A stretch of 36,524 nucleotides of DNA from an uncultured Clostridia bacterium (GTDB taxonomy: Bacteria > Bacillota > Clostridia > TANB77 > CAG-508): positions 1 to 36,524 of the forward strand of contig CANQXD010000015.1 in the NCBI GenBank assembly GCA_947627755.1, in the 5' to 3' direction. Of the stretch, positions 21,404 through 31,460 are shown in pieces. Position numbers and translations under genes: made by a program. Position 1 is the stretch's first letter. Each line of letters begins with the position of its first letter. The notes beneath the pieces were generated by a model. That model was not told the origin of the DNA. It searched no databases and saw only the letters and a list, made by a program, of their open reading frames with translations.

Positions 21404-21749
21404 TATGTATGATGGATTTAATGATTTAATGGAAGAAGTAAAAAAATATATAGCTAATGTAGAAAATTCAGAAGATATAATTGAAATAGAAGTTAAGGAA
21501 TTTGTAAAAGATTTAAAAAAATTAACAAAACCTATATCTCAAATACATAAAAGTGGATATACCCATTTAATTCATACATTTTCTTATAGAAAAAAAGAAA
21601 AAGAATTTGAAGTTGGATGGGGGAAATACTATGGCCCTATGGTGGAAAATGGCACGAAGAATATGAGTGCTAGAACACACTTAAGACCATGTTTTGAAAA
21701 AAATAAAGAAAAATATTATAGCAAAATATATGAAAAAATATTTGGCTAA
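21396..21749 (+). CDS. HK97 gp10-like tail-terminator protein
   Basis: A 117-aa protein with FNDLMEEVKKYIANVENSED, then THLIHTFSYRKKEKEFEVGW, YGPMVENGTKNMSARTHLRP. The VEWGKYYGPMVENGT-like stretch, basic and with a ‘yyg-vENGT’ motif, is typical for gp10-like head-tail joining proteins. Start unclear: TTG 21396 (overlapping previous gene) or ATG 21405, no strong ribosome site. Confidence 0.72.
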   Translation: MSNMYDGFNDLMEEVKKYIANVENSEDIIEIEVKEFVKDLKKLTKPISQIHKSGYTHLIHTFSYRKKEKEFEVGWGKYYGPMVENGTKNMSARTHLRPCFEKNKEKYYSKIYEKIFG

Positions 21750-21772
21750 AAATAAAAAAGGAGGAAATAAAA

Positions 21773-22420
21773 ATGCCAGAACCAAGTAATATTATAACTA
21801 AAAAACCACCATACAAAGAATCAATTGGAGCACAATATTATTGTTTTAATAATCCAGAAGAAGGGAGCAATTTTGATGTAACAAAATATGATACAAAAGT
21901 AAATAAAACTGAAACTGTAAAATCTGTAAATATTACAGAAAATTCAGAAAGTACACCAGTTTATGCTAGTGGAAAAGTATATGATACTCGTAGTCAATTA
22001 GCATATATTGATATTGAAGTTGAATCATTAGCATCAGATGCAGATGATTTATCAAAAATGAGAGGAGATAAGATAAATGAAAATGGTTTAATTCAAGGAC
22101 AAGCATTACCTGAAAAACCATTTTTCGCTTATGGAAAAGTAGTAAAACTATCTGGAGGACATATAAGATTAGATTGGTATCCAAAATGTCAGTTAATAGA
22201 GAATAGTGATGAAACAAAAACAAGAGAAGAAAATTTTGAAGAGCAAAACGAAACTCTTACTATTAGAGCTTATGCTTTTGATGAAGATGGAAAATACTTC
22301 AAAAATTCTATTGATAGTTCTACATCAAAATTCCCTAAAGGTGTTACAGAAGAATTATTCTTTAATGCTCCTATAATTACAAAAGAAGATTTAGACAAAA
22401 TTATTCCAGAAGCAGTATAA
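21773..22420 (+). CDS. Major tail protein
   Basis: A 215-aa tail tube protein. Recognisable are the N-terminal KESIGAQYYCFNNPE, the segment VKSVNITENSESTPVYASGK, and YGKVVKLSGGHIRLDWYPKC with PKGVTEELFFNAPI at the end, as in the phi13-family and related Firmicute major tail proteins. AAAAGGAGG is upstream of the ATG. It is followed by a strong terminator (22453-22502), as expected for an abundant protein. Confidence 0.85.
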   Translation: MPEPSNIITKKPPYKESIGAQYYCFNNPEEGSNFDVTKYDTKVNKTETVKSVNITENSESTPVYASGKVYDTRSQLAYIDIEVESLASDADDLSKMRGDKINENGLIQGQALPEKPFFAYGKVVKLSGGHIRLDWYPKCQLIENSDETKTREENFEEQNETLTIRAYAFDEDGKYFKNSIDSSTSKFPKGVTEELFFNAPIITKEDLDKIIPEAV

Positions 22421-22452
22421 AAGTAAGACATGAAATTATATTAATAAAAAAA

Positions 22453-22502
22453 TAAAATGCCTTAAAATTGATTTTAGGAGGTCAATTTTGAGGCATTTTT
22501 TA
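22453..22502 (+). terminator. Intrinsic terminator after the major tail protein gene
   Basis: AAAATGCCT and AAAATTGA pair with TCAATTTT and AGGCATTTT to form a long stem with a small internal mismatch, followed by a run of T. Later tail genes need partial read-through, which would keep the tube protein in excess. Confidence 0.8.
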
Positions 22503-22527
22503 TAAAAATATCGGAGGTAATTTTTAA

Positions 22528-22872
22528 ATGGAAATTATATTAAGAAATGGAGAAAAAATAAAATTAGATTGGAACTTAATGGTATTAGAATATTTAGAAG
22601 AATATGAAGGTGGATTAGAACAATTGAAAAAAGATGTTGAAGATAAAAGCCGTAGATTTCGTACATTTAATTTTATTATATATTGTGTTATATCTGCAAT
22701 ATATCCAGAAGAATTATCTTATAATGAAGCAATATCATTAGTAGATATAAATGATTTAGATAAAATTGTATTTTTTATAATACAAAACATAAATAATATT
22801 AAATTAGAAAATAACTTGGTAGATAATGAAAAATTACACAAACATAATGTAAAAAGTTTTAAAAGAAAATAA
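22528..22872 (+). CDS. Tail assembly chaperone
   Basis: A 114-aa protein with MEIILRNGEKIKLDWNLMVL, LEEYEGGLEQLKKDVEDKSR and RTFNFIIYCVISAIYPEEL. This is the gpG-type tail assembly chaperone that binds the tape measure protein. A longer -1 product is common; here the -1 frame after the stop gives only a few codons, and no canonical slippery heptamer was found. GGAGG precedes the ATG. Confidence 0.75.
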   Translation: MEIILRNGEKIKLDWNLMVLEYLEEYEGGLEQLKKDVEDKSRRFRTFNFIIYCVISAIYPEELSYNEAISLVDINDLDKIVFFIIQNINNIKLENNLVDNEKLHKHNVKSFKRK

Positions 22873-22911
22873 TTTATTTGCGATATTTTTATAGCAAAAG
22901 AGGTGTAATAA

Positions 22912-25900
22912 GTGGATGAATTAAAAAGAGTAGGATTAGTATTTAAAGAAGATGGAAGTGCAGATTTTGTAAAATCTTTAAAACTAGTAAATGCAACATT
23001 AAAAGAAAATTATGAAAATTTTAAATTAACACAAGCACAATGGGACAAATCTACTACTACAACACAAAAATTAAAAGATAAGTTGGTATATTTAAATGAT
23101 GCTTACGATATACAAAAAGATAAAGTTACTACTTTAAAAATTCAATTAGAAGAACTTGAAAGTGCAGAAAATAAAGATGAACTAGCAATACAAAAAAAGA
23201 AAGCAGCACTTACTCAAGCAGAAACATCATTGCAAAGATACCAAAATCAAATTAATGAGACAACAAATAAAATAAAAACTGGTTCAGAAGCAATAAAAGA
23301 TTATGGAGAAAAAGTTCAAGAATATGGAAATAAAATAGAAAAGGCAGGGAAAAAACTCTCTGCTTTTTCTGTTGCATCATTAACAGCACTTACTGCATCT
23401 GCAAAAGGTGCAATAGAATTTGAAGATGCCTTTGTAGGAGTAGAAAAAACAGTTGATGCAACAGATGAACAATTAAAAGAATTAAAAACACAAATTAGGC
23501 AAATGGCTAAAGAAATTCCAGCAAGTACAACAGAAATAGCAGGAGTAGCAGAAGCGGCTGGACAACTTGGAATAAAAACAGAAGATATTATGAACTTTAC
23601 AAGAGTAATGATAGACTTAGGAAATTCTACAAAACTAAGTTCAGATGAAGCAGCAACAGCACTTGCAAAGTTTGCAAATGTAACAAATATGAGTGCAGAT
23701 AATTACTCTAATTTAGGTTCTACAATTGTTGCATTAGGTAATAATTTTTCAACAACAGAAGCGGATATAGTAAGTATGGCAACTCGTTTAGCAGCAACAG
23801 GAGAATTAACTGGTCTAACACAAGCACAAATTATGGCATTAGCAACTGCAATGTCTAGTGTAGGTATAGAAGCAGAAGCAGGTGGAACTGCTATGAGTAA
23901 ATTGTTAAAAAACATACAGGTAGCAGTTGAAACAGGTTCAGATAGTTTAAATGATTTTGCAGATGTAGCAGGAATGACAGCAGATGATTTCAAAAAAGCA
24001 TTTCAAGAAGATGCAGTAAAAGCATTGTCTGCATTTATATCTGGTTTAAATGATACAGAAAGAAATGGAAAATCTGCTATTGGAATATTAAATGATATGG
24101 ACATTAAAGAAGTAAGATTAAGTAATACAATTCTTTCATTAGCAAATTCAAGTGATTTAATGAATGATGCTGTTGAATTAGCAAATAAATCATGGAAAGA
24201 AAATAATGCACTATCAAATGAAGCAAATAAAAGATATGGTGATTTGAAAAGTAAAATTCAAATTGCACTTCAAAAAATTCAGGATATGGGAATAACATTA
24301 GGAAATAGACTAATGCCAGCAATAGAAAAAATATTAGATAAAGTTGGAAAATGGGCTGAAAAAATTGATTCATTAGATGAGAGTCAAATAGATTTAATAA
24401 TTAATTTAGGGTTAATGGTTGCAGCATTATCACCAGTTATCAGTACAATTGGAAAACTTACAACTGGGATTGGAAATGCAATATCTGCATATGGAAATTT
24501 TAGAGAGGGTTTAGGTCTATTAATTACAAAAGCAGAAGCATCTGGAAGTGCAATGACAGGATTATTAAATGTTATTCAAGGAATGACAAGTCCAATAGGA
24601 CTTGCATGTATTGCAATAGGAACAGCAATAGCAGGAATAGCAATAGCAAGTAATAATGCAAATAAAGAAGTACAAAAAAGTTTTGAAATAATGGGAAATA
24701 GTGCATATAACTTTATTACAGGAATAAAAAGTGCTGAATCATATTTAAGTAGTTTTAATTCTACATTATTTGCTACATCAGAAGAACAAGCAGAGTTATC
24801 TCAAAATATGGATGAAATTCAAAAAGCAATTACAGAAATTTGTAAAAGAGCATCTGATGAAAGAAGAGGATATACCCAAGAAGAAATAACACAATTGGAT
24901 GAATATTTTACAAAATTAAGAGAATTAAAAGAAAGAGAAATACAAATACAAAATGAAATTGCAACAGCAATAACCCAACAAGCAGTCACTAATGCTGAAA
25001 CTTTTCAAGGTTCTTTGGAAGAATATCAAATACAATCACAAAAATGGTTAAATAGTGCAATTCAACAAAAAGATGCAACAGTTGCTTTAATAGAACAAGG
25101 AACAATAGAAGAAGTAGCATTATTAAATCAAAGATATACAACAGAAGAAGAAAGACAAAGTGAAGCATATCAAACAGAATATGCAAAAATTATGGAACAA
25201 AAACAAGCCAAAATAGATGAAGCAAATGATGAGGTTGCAAAAATAAGTGAAGTGTACGCAAATGGCTATTTAGAAAGAAGTCAACAAGAAGATAGTTTTT
25301 ATAATACATTAAAAGAATGTATGGAAAAGCAAGAAAAACTTCAAGAGGGACATAATCAAAAAATTGAACAAATAAAAAATGATGAATTATGGTATGTTAC
25401 TAATAAATCACAGGCTATTACAAGTGAAAATGAAACTTTTTCTTTTCATCAAAAAGAGATTTGGCAACAAATGTATAAAGATATGGATGATGCACAAAAA
25501 CAACAATTGGGAATCTGGTTAACATACATTTCACAAACAGAAATGTATGGAGGACAAATAAGTGATGAAACTCAAAAAATGGTTGATTCTATTATGGATA
25601 GTTATGATAGTATGCCAGATAAAACAAAAGAAGCAATGAAAAATGCTATGAGTCCTATGTTAGATGAAATGAAAAAATCAGAACCAACATTGTTTGCAAA
25701 AGCATCAAATATTGCAGAAGGTATATTAAAAAGATTAAAACAATCTTTTGATATACATTCACCATCTAAAAAAACAAGAAGAATTATGAAGTTTGTAATG
25801 CAACCTATGGAAGAAGAAATGGAAGAGGGAAAGAAAAATCTTATAAATGAAGCAGCAAATTTAGCAGATGGAGTTAGTGAAAAATTAAAAAATATTTCAG

Positions 25901-26094
25901 GTAATGTTGATGTATCACAAACAAGGCAAGCATCAAAAAATTCAAATAATAATAGTAATCAAGAAAATTATAATGTTATTGATTATGAAAAATTATATAA
26001 GGTATTTTTGAGGGCATTAAATAGTTGCAAAATACAAATAGATGAAGATGGTTTTGTACATTTTATTGATAACAGGCTAATGGAGGTGATGTAA
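22912..26094 (+). CDS. Tail tape measure protein
   Basis: A 1060-aa protein that sets tail length. The N-terminal about 150 residues are coiled coil. The TP901-type core follows, with FEDAFVGVEKTVDATDEQLK, QMAKEIPASTTEIAGVAEAA, GQLGIKTEDIMNFTRVMIDL and LATAMSSVGIEAEAGGTAMS. Hydrophobic stretches occur near 500-590 (SPIGLACIAIGTAIAGIAIA). The C-terminal end has DIHSPSKKTRRIMK. GTG start follows AAAGAGGTG. It overlaps Dit by 1 nt at TAATG. Confidence 0.95.
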   Translation: MDELKRVGLVFKEDGSADFVKSLKLVNATLKENYENFKLTQAQWDKSTTTTQKLKDKLVYLNDAYDIQKDKVTTLKIQLEELESAENKDELAIQKKKAALTQAETSLQRYQNQINETTNKIKTGSEAIKDYGEKVQEYGNKIEKAGKKLSAFSVASLTALTASAKGAIEFEDAFVGVEKTVDATDEQLKELKTQIRQMAKEIPASTTEIAGVAEAAGQLGIKTEDIMNFTRVMIDLGNSTKLSSDEAATALAKFANVTNMSADNYSNLGSTIVALGNNFSTTEADIVSMATRLAATGELTGLTQAQIMALATAMSSVGIEAEAGGTAMSKLLKNIQVAVETGSDSLNDFADVAGMTADDFKKAFQEDAVKALSAFISGLNDTERNGKSAIGILNDMDIKEVRLSNTILSLANSSDLMNDAVELANKSWKENNALSNEANKRYGDLKSKIQIALQKIQDMGITLGNRLMPAIEKILDKVGKWAEKIDSLDESQIDLIINLGLMVAALSPVISTIGKLTTGIGNAISAYGNFREGLGLLITKAEASGSAMTGLLNVIQGMTSPIGLACIAIGTAIAGIAIASNNANKEVQKSFEIMGNSAYNFITGIKSAESYLSSFNSTLFATSEEQAELSQNMDEIQKAITEICKRASDERRGYTQEEITQLDEYFTKLRELKEREIQIQNEIATAITQQAVTNAETFQGSLEEYQIQSQKWLNSAIQQKDATVALIEQGTIEEVALLNQRYTTEEERQSEAYQTEYAKIMEQKQAKIDEANDEVAKISEVYANGYLERSQQEDSFYNTLKECMEKQEKLQEGHNQKIEQIKNDELWYVTNKSQAITSENETFSFHQKEIWQQMYKDMDDAQKQQLGIWLTYISQTEMYGGQISDETQKMVDSIMDSYDSMPDKTKEAMKNAMSPMLDEMKKSEPTLFAKASNIAEGILKRLKQSFDIHSPSKKTRRIMKFVMQPMEEEMEEGKKNLINEAANLADGVSEKLKNISGNVDVSQTRQASKNSNNNSNQENYNVIDYEKLYKVFLRALNSCKIQIDEDGFVHFIDNRLMEVM

Positions 26095-26765
26095 TGTTTG
26101 TTTTTAACAATATATCTAGTGAAGATATGGAAGTTATAGTTGAAGAAGAAGAGAATTTTTTAGCAAAAGCAAGCCAAAGGTATGAACAAATTGAAATTGA
26201 GGGAAAAAATGGGGCAGAATTTGATGAACTTGGTTATTCGGTAATAGAAAGGCCAATAAAATTACAAATTTTAAATATAAAAAAATTAGACAACATTTTT
26301 AAATGGTTAAATGGTGTAGGAATATTAGAATATAAAGGAAGAATTACTAAAGCAAGATTTTATGGAGAAATAGAAGCGGTTAGAACATCAGGTATAAAAA
26401 TTGCAGAATTTACATTTATTCGTAATCCATTTTGGACTAAAAAACAAGATGAATTTATAACTATAAAAGATATGGTAGTAAATGAAGGGAATATATATAG
26501 TGAGCCTATAATTAGACTAGAAAGAAAAACTATTGATAGTATAGATGTTACAATTAATGATGTAAGATTTTTATACAATTTCAATAATGAAAATTATGTA
26601 GAAATAGATTGTGAAAATCAAACAGTTACATATCAAAACTTAAATAGAAATAGACAAATAGAAATAGATTATAAATTTCCAACAATTTTACCAGGAGAAA
26701 ATAAAATTACAATACATTCTGGAGATGCAATTATAAAAATTAAAAATAAGGATAGATGGTTATGA
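26094..26765 (+). CDS. Distal tail protein (Dit)
   Basis: A 223-aa baseplate hub protein. The conserved N-terminal siphovirus tail domain is seen: MFVFNNISSEDMEVIVEE, GKNGAEFDELGYSVIERPIK, IFKWLNGVGILEYKG and ITKARFYGEIEAV, followed by TFIRNPFWTKKQDEF, then a beta-rich C-terminus. GGAGGTGAT precedes the start. Overlaps the tail endopeptidase at ATGA. Confidence 0.88.
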   Translation: MFVFNNISSEDMEVIVEEEENFLAKASQRYEQIEIEGKNGAEFDELGYSVIERPIKLQILNIKKLDNIFKWLNGVGILEYKGRITKARFYGEIEAVRTSGIKIAEFTFIRNPFWTKKQDEFITIKDMVVNEGNIYSEPIIRLERKTIDSIDVTINDVRFLYNFNNENYVEIDCENQTVTYQNLNRNRQIEIDYKFPTILPGENKITIHSGDAIIKIKNKDRWL

Positions 26766-29288
26766 TAAAAATTTTTGATGCTAATGATAAAGATTTTAGT
26801 ACAAATGGGAATATAGTAATTAAGCCATTAAAATGTAAAGAAAGAAAGAAGAAATCACTTAATGGTTGGTGTATAGATGTAGAAGTTGATATAAAATATA
26901 AAGATTATATAGAACAAGATAAGTTATGCGTTGTAAAAACGAAATCTAAATTAAGGCCACAAGCATTTAGAATTGGAAATATAACAAAACAAACAAGAAA
27001 AATTATTTTTACTGCCAATCATGTTATGTTTGATGCAGAAAGATATCATTTGTTTGATGTAAGACCAACAGAAAAAAATGGATTAAATGCTTTATCATAT
27101 ATAAATGAGAGGACTGATGAAATTAGTCCTTTTAAAGTATATTCTAATGTGGAAAATATTAATACAGCATATTTTATTAGAAAAAATTTATTGGAAGCAT
27201 GGGCAACTATTGAGGAAAGATGGAATGGGGTGTTTGATGCTGATAATTGGGACATAAGTTTTCTTACAAAAGTAGGTAATGATAATGGAGAAACAATTTC
27301 ATATAAGAAAAATATGCAAGGCATACAAATATTTGAAGATTGGTCTAATGTTTGTACAAAAGTATGTCCTGTTGGTTATGATGGAATAACATTGCCAGAA
27401 AAATATATTGAAAGTGATATAAAATATGAAATTCCATATACCAGGACACAAGATTTTGAAACAAGTTTGGAAGAAGAAGAAAAGACAGAAGAAAATTTAA
27501 TAAAAGAATTAAGAAAAAATGCAAATTTATATTTAGAAGAAAATAAATATCCAAAAGTATCTTATGAGATAACCTCAAATATAAATCAAAATATGGAAAT
27601 AGGAGATACGATACATGTTAAGCATCCATTAGTAACACTACTTACGGAAGTAATTGAATATGAGCATAATATTTTAACAAATAAGATAGAATTATTAATT
27701 TTTGGAAATTATACAAGAGATGTAAAGACTAAATTTGATAGTATAAAGAAAAATGTTCAAGATATATCAACAAAGATTTCTAATCAAGAAAGTATTATAA
27801 ATAGGCAAACGGAACTTATAAATACATTAAATAAAACAGGGTATGTTTATATTGATGATAATGAAATTCTTATATTAAATAAATTACCAAAAGAGGAAGC
27901 AAAATATGTATGGAGATTTGGACTTGGAGGATTAGGTTTTAGTTCCAATGGTTATGAAGGACCTTTTGAAACTGCAATAACTATTGATGGACAAATTAAT
28001 GCCAAATTTATAAGCACAGGTCAAATGTCAGTAGATAGAATTGTAGGGTTATCTGATACTCTTGCATCAATTGAATTATCAATTAATGGAATTACTGCGA
28101 CAGTTGCAGATAACAAAAAAGCAACTGATGAAGCATTAAAAAAGACAATGGAAGAATTACAAACACAAATACAAGTTAGTGCTGAAGGAATAGAAAGTAA
28201 TGTAAGTAAGAAATATTCAACAAAGGAAGAAACATCACAAGCAAAACAAGATGCTATAAGTAGTGCTAATACAAGTACAGATAACAAACTAAAAAATTAT
28301 TCTACAACAACACAGATGAATAGTACAATTACACAGAAAGCAAACGAAATTAATTCAAGTGTATCAGCAACATACGAAACCAAAACAGGTGTAGATAAAA
28401 AAATAAGTAGTGCAAAAACAGAAATAAAGCAAACAACAGATAGTATAATTAGTGAAGTAAAGGAGAAAGTAGGAAATGAAGAAATTATTTCAAAAATTAA
28501 TCAATCTAGTGAGAAAGTTCGGAATAAATGCAAATAAAATAGAATTATCAGCAAATGATATTTTAAATTTACTAGCAGGCAACACAATAAATTTATCAAG
28601 CAAAAATCTTGTAATATCAAGTACAGATTTTAATGTCAATAAAGATGGAAAAGTAACTTGCTCTAATATTAATATTACAGGTGGAAATATAAATCTACAA
28701 GATAATGGAAACTATGATTCGGCAAAAGTAACATCTTATAATTCAAATACAGGAAATAAGTCATATTTATATAGCAAAGGTTTTACTACAAAAACACCTA
28801 ACAATAATTATGAAGGAAGTTTTACAAATAATTTTTTTGCAATTTCCAAGAGTACTAATGGGGGTTTAAGCAATGATTTACAGATAGCTGCAAATATTGA
28901 AAATCAAAATAATGAACCAGAATTAGTTGTATCTAATAAAAATAATTCAACAAAAATATTAGCTAACAATATAACTACACCATCATTAACTCAAACATCA
29001 TTAGAAAGCCAAAAGAAAAACTTTGAAAAACTAGGACATGCATTAGAAATAATAAAAGATGTAGATATATATAAGTATAACTTGAAAAATGAAGAAGATG
29101 GAACAAAAAAACATATTGGATTTGTAATAGGAGATAACTACAAATATTCAAAAGAATTAACCTCTAATAATAATGATGGAGTAGATATATATAGTTTAGC
29201 AAGTTGTTGTTTAGCAGGAATAAAAGAACAACAGAAAATTATAGATACCTTACAACAAGAAATAAAAGAGTTAAAGGAGGTAAAATAG
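26762..29288 (+). CDS. Tail-associated protein (prophage endopeptidase type), split by +1 break at CGG
   Basis: Tail-tip protein of about 841 aa when joined. The first frame (to 28537) has the hub domain: WCIDVEVDIKYKDYIEQDKL, RPQAFRIGNITKQTRKIIFT, HVMFDAERYHLFDVRPTEKN, then a coiled-coil shaft with ISKINQSSEKV. At CGG 28520-28522 the first frame ends soon after, but in the +1 frame the shaft goes on as GINANKIELSANDILNLLAG and ends with a domain like S74 intramolecular chaperones: IYKYNLKNEEDGTKKHIGFV and YSLASCCLAGIKEQQKI. The second frame has an internal ATG at 28476 but it is a poor candidate. ATG at 26762 overlaps the Dit stop. Hub call secure; the shift is seen directly; the reason is inferred. 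Confidence 0.85.
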
Positions 29289-31460
29289 ATGAAAAGAATT
29301 GAAAATATTACTATTGATGTAAAATCTAAAAGTTATGATGAAATTAAATTAAAACAATTAGATACTACTAGATTAATTTTTAAATTATTAGATAATAGTC
29401 AAGAAATTTCATTATCTAATTTAACTGCAGAAATTATTTTTACAAAACCAGATAATACAATAGTTATACAAAATGCAACAGTAAATAATGAAGAAAAAAG
29501 TGTAATTGTGGATTTAAAAGAAGATTGTTTAAGAAAGTATGGAAAAGCAAAAATTGAAGTTGAATTGAAAAATAATAATGAGGTTATTTCTACATTTCAA
29601 AAAAATATAATTATTGAAAAAACAAGTAAAGAAAATATACATTCAGATAATACACCTACATATATAGAATCATTAGAAAAAGCCTTACAAGATTTTAATA
29701 ATCAATCGGCAGAAGATTTAGAAAATTTTAATAATTCAGCAGATGAAGCATTAGTTAATTTAAAAAATAAGGCAAATAATATATTAAATGATATTAGAAC
29801 AACTGATACCACAGAAATATCAGAAGAAATAACATTAGAAAATTGTGCAGGAGTATGTGGTAAGTTAGATGTAAAGAGTGGAAAGAGTGAGCAAGCAACA
29901 AGAGATGGAAAGAATGTATTTCAAGAAATAAAAACAAATAATAAAAGTGCTAGTGTAACATTAATGAATAATAATCAAGAAGTAACATTAGATTTTTCTA
30001 AAAATATAGATACATATTTTGAAATAAAATTTGATAGAAAACCAGATGCTAATTATACATTAGCATTTCAATGTAAAAATTTATCTGGAAATGTTAGTTA
30101 TTATATGGATTGGAATCGAAATACAATCTTTAATTTAAAAAATGGATTAAATGTCTGTAAAATAAATGCTGATGAATCTAAAACAAGTACAATGTTTGAT
30201 GACAACACAAGAAATTCAACATCAATAGTAACTATTTCAGACATTATGATACTTGAAGGAGAATATACAGAAGAAAATATACCAAGCTATGAAAAATATG
30301 GAGTATCACCATCATTAGATTATCCAAGTCCTATAAGAAATTGTGGAGATAATATAAATCTATTATCAGAAACTTGGGCGCAAGATTTATTAGATAGATT
30401 AGATATTTCATCTGGAAATGATAATGGGGAAATAAGAAATATTGATGGACATAATTATTTTGATTTCAATGCACCTTTAGGTCATGGTTCTGGCAAAAAT
30501 TACATTTTTAAAGGAAATTTTAAGCCAAATACTCAATATACATTTAAGTCAAAATTAAGAAGTAATGTTATCCATACAAATACAAATATAGGATGGGCTT
30601 ATACAGATGGAACATCTTCTTATCAACATTGTAAAAAGAGTCTTTCACCAACAGAGGATGTGGATTACATAACAACAAGTGATAAAGGAAAAACTGTTGA
30701 TTATGTTAGAATAGTATATGATGCTAATAGAACGATGGTAAATCTTGAGTATTGTATGTTATATGAGGGAACAGAAGATAGAGATTGGATGGACTATGGA
30801 TGTGGAAGTCTTTCTTTTAAATTAAAAGATAAAACAAATAATACTAAAATAGCATATTTCCCATTAGAAAAAGGACAAGTATTACATAAAGGTGATTATC
30901 TAGCAGAAGATGGGATACATCAAAAAAGAATAGTAACAGAATTAAATGGAACAGAAAATTATATATTAAATTATGAATTTGCTGAATCCTATTCAATAAT
31001 AGTACAACATTTGGTAGGAAAAATAGTTGATACAGATAGAACAAATATAATGTGTAATATGTTAAGGCCAATTTTAGGTGGATTAAAAAATAGTATTTAT
31101 ATTAACAGCGGAGGTAATATTTCATTATGTTTTGATAAAAAAGATGTATCATCCTTTAATGCAAATGTAATAAAAGAAAAAATCAAAGAATTATATGATG
31201 CAAATACACCAATTATTATTGAAGCGGAATTAAAAGAAGAAATAGTAATTCCATACACTCCAGCACAAGCACAAGCATATTACGAATTACAACATCTATT
31301 AATGTATGAGGGCTATACAAATATAACATGTATAGATGAAATAAAACCAGATATACAACTAACATATTATATCAATAACGAATTAAATAGAACTTATGCC
31401 AAAAGATGTGATGAAATAGAAAAAAGAGTAAGAACATTAGAATTAGCAGGAGGTAATTAG
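29289..31460 (+). CDS. BppU-type baseplate/receptor-binding protein
   Basis: A 723-aa protein. Residues about 1-140 match the BppU N-terminal domain: IENITIDVKSKSYDEIKLKQ, TTRLIFKLLDNSQEISLSNL, EIIFTKPDNTIVIQNATVNN. A coiled linker follows, then a long beta-rich part with repeated Trp/Tyr-containing jelly-roll-like segments (SPSLDYPSPIRNCGDNINLL, KPNTQYTFKSKLRSN, WMDYGCGSLSFKLKDKTNN), probably carbohydrate binding. The end is a short coiled coil. AAAGGAGG precedes the ATG. Likely the host-recognition protein; glycan target unknown. Confidence 0.8.
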   Translation: MKRIENITIDVKSKSYDEIKLKQLDTTRLIFKLLDNSQEISLSNLTAEIIFTKPDNTIVIQNATVNNEEKSVIVDLKEDCLRKYGKAKIEVELKNNNEVISTFQKNIIIEKTSKENIHSDNTPTYIESLEKALQDFNNQSAEDLENFNNSADEALVNLKNKANNILNDIRTTDTTEISEEITLENCAGVCGKLDVKSGKSEQATRDGKNVFQEIKTNNKSASVTLMNNNQEVTLDFSKNIDTYFEIKFDRKPDANYTLAFQCKNLSGNVSYYMDWNRNTIFNLKNGLNVCKINADESKTSTMFDDNTRNSTSIVTISDIMILEGEYTEENIPSYEKYGVSPSLDYPSPIRNCGDNINLLSETWAQDLLDRLDISSGNDNGEIRNIDGHNYFDFNAPLGHGSGKNYIFKGNFKPNTQYTFKSKLRSNVIHTNTNIGWAYTDGTSSYQHCKKSLSPTEDVDYITTSDKGKTVDYVRIVYDANRTMVNLEYCMLYEGTEDRDWMDYGCGSLSFKLKDKTNNTKIAYFPLEKGQVLHKGDYLAEDGIHQKRIVTELNGTENYILNYEFAESYSIIVQHLVGKIVDTDRTNIMCNMLRPILGGLKNSIYINSGGNISLCFDKKDVSSFNANVIKEKIKELYDANTPIIIEAELKEEIVIPYTPAQAQAYYELQHLLMYEGYTNITCIDEIKPDIQLTYYINNELNRTYAKRCDEIEKRVRTLELAGGN

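Noticed and set aside
22860-22911. A -1 frameshift product of the tail assembly chaperone (KENNLFAIF in the -1 frame)
   Set aside because: No canonical slippery heptamer in the right phase, and the -1 frame closes after about nine codons.
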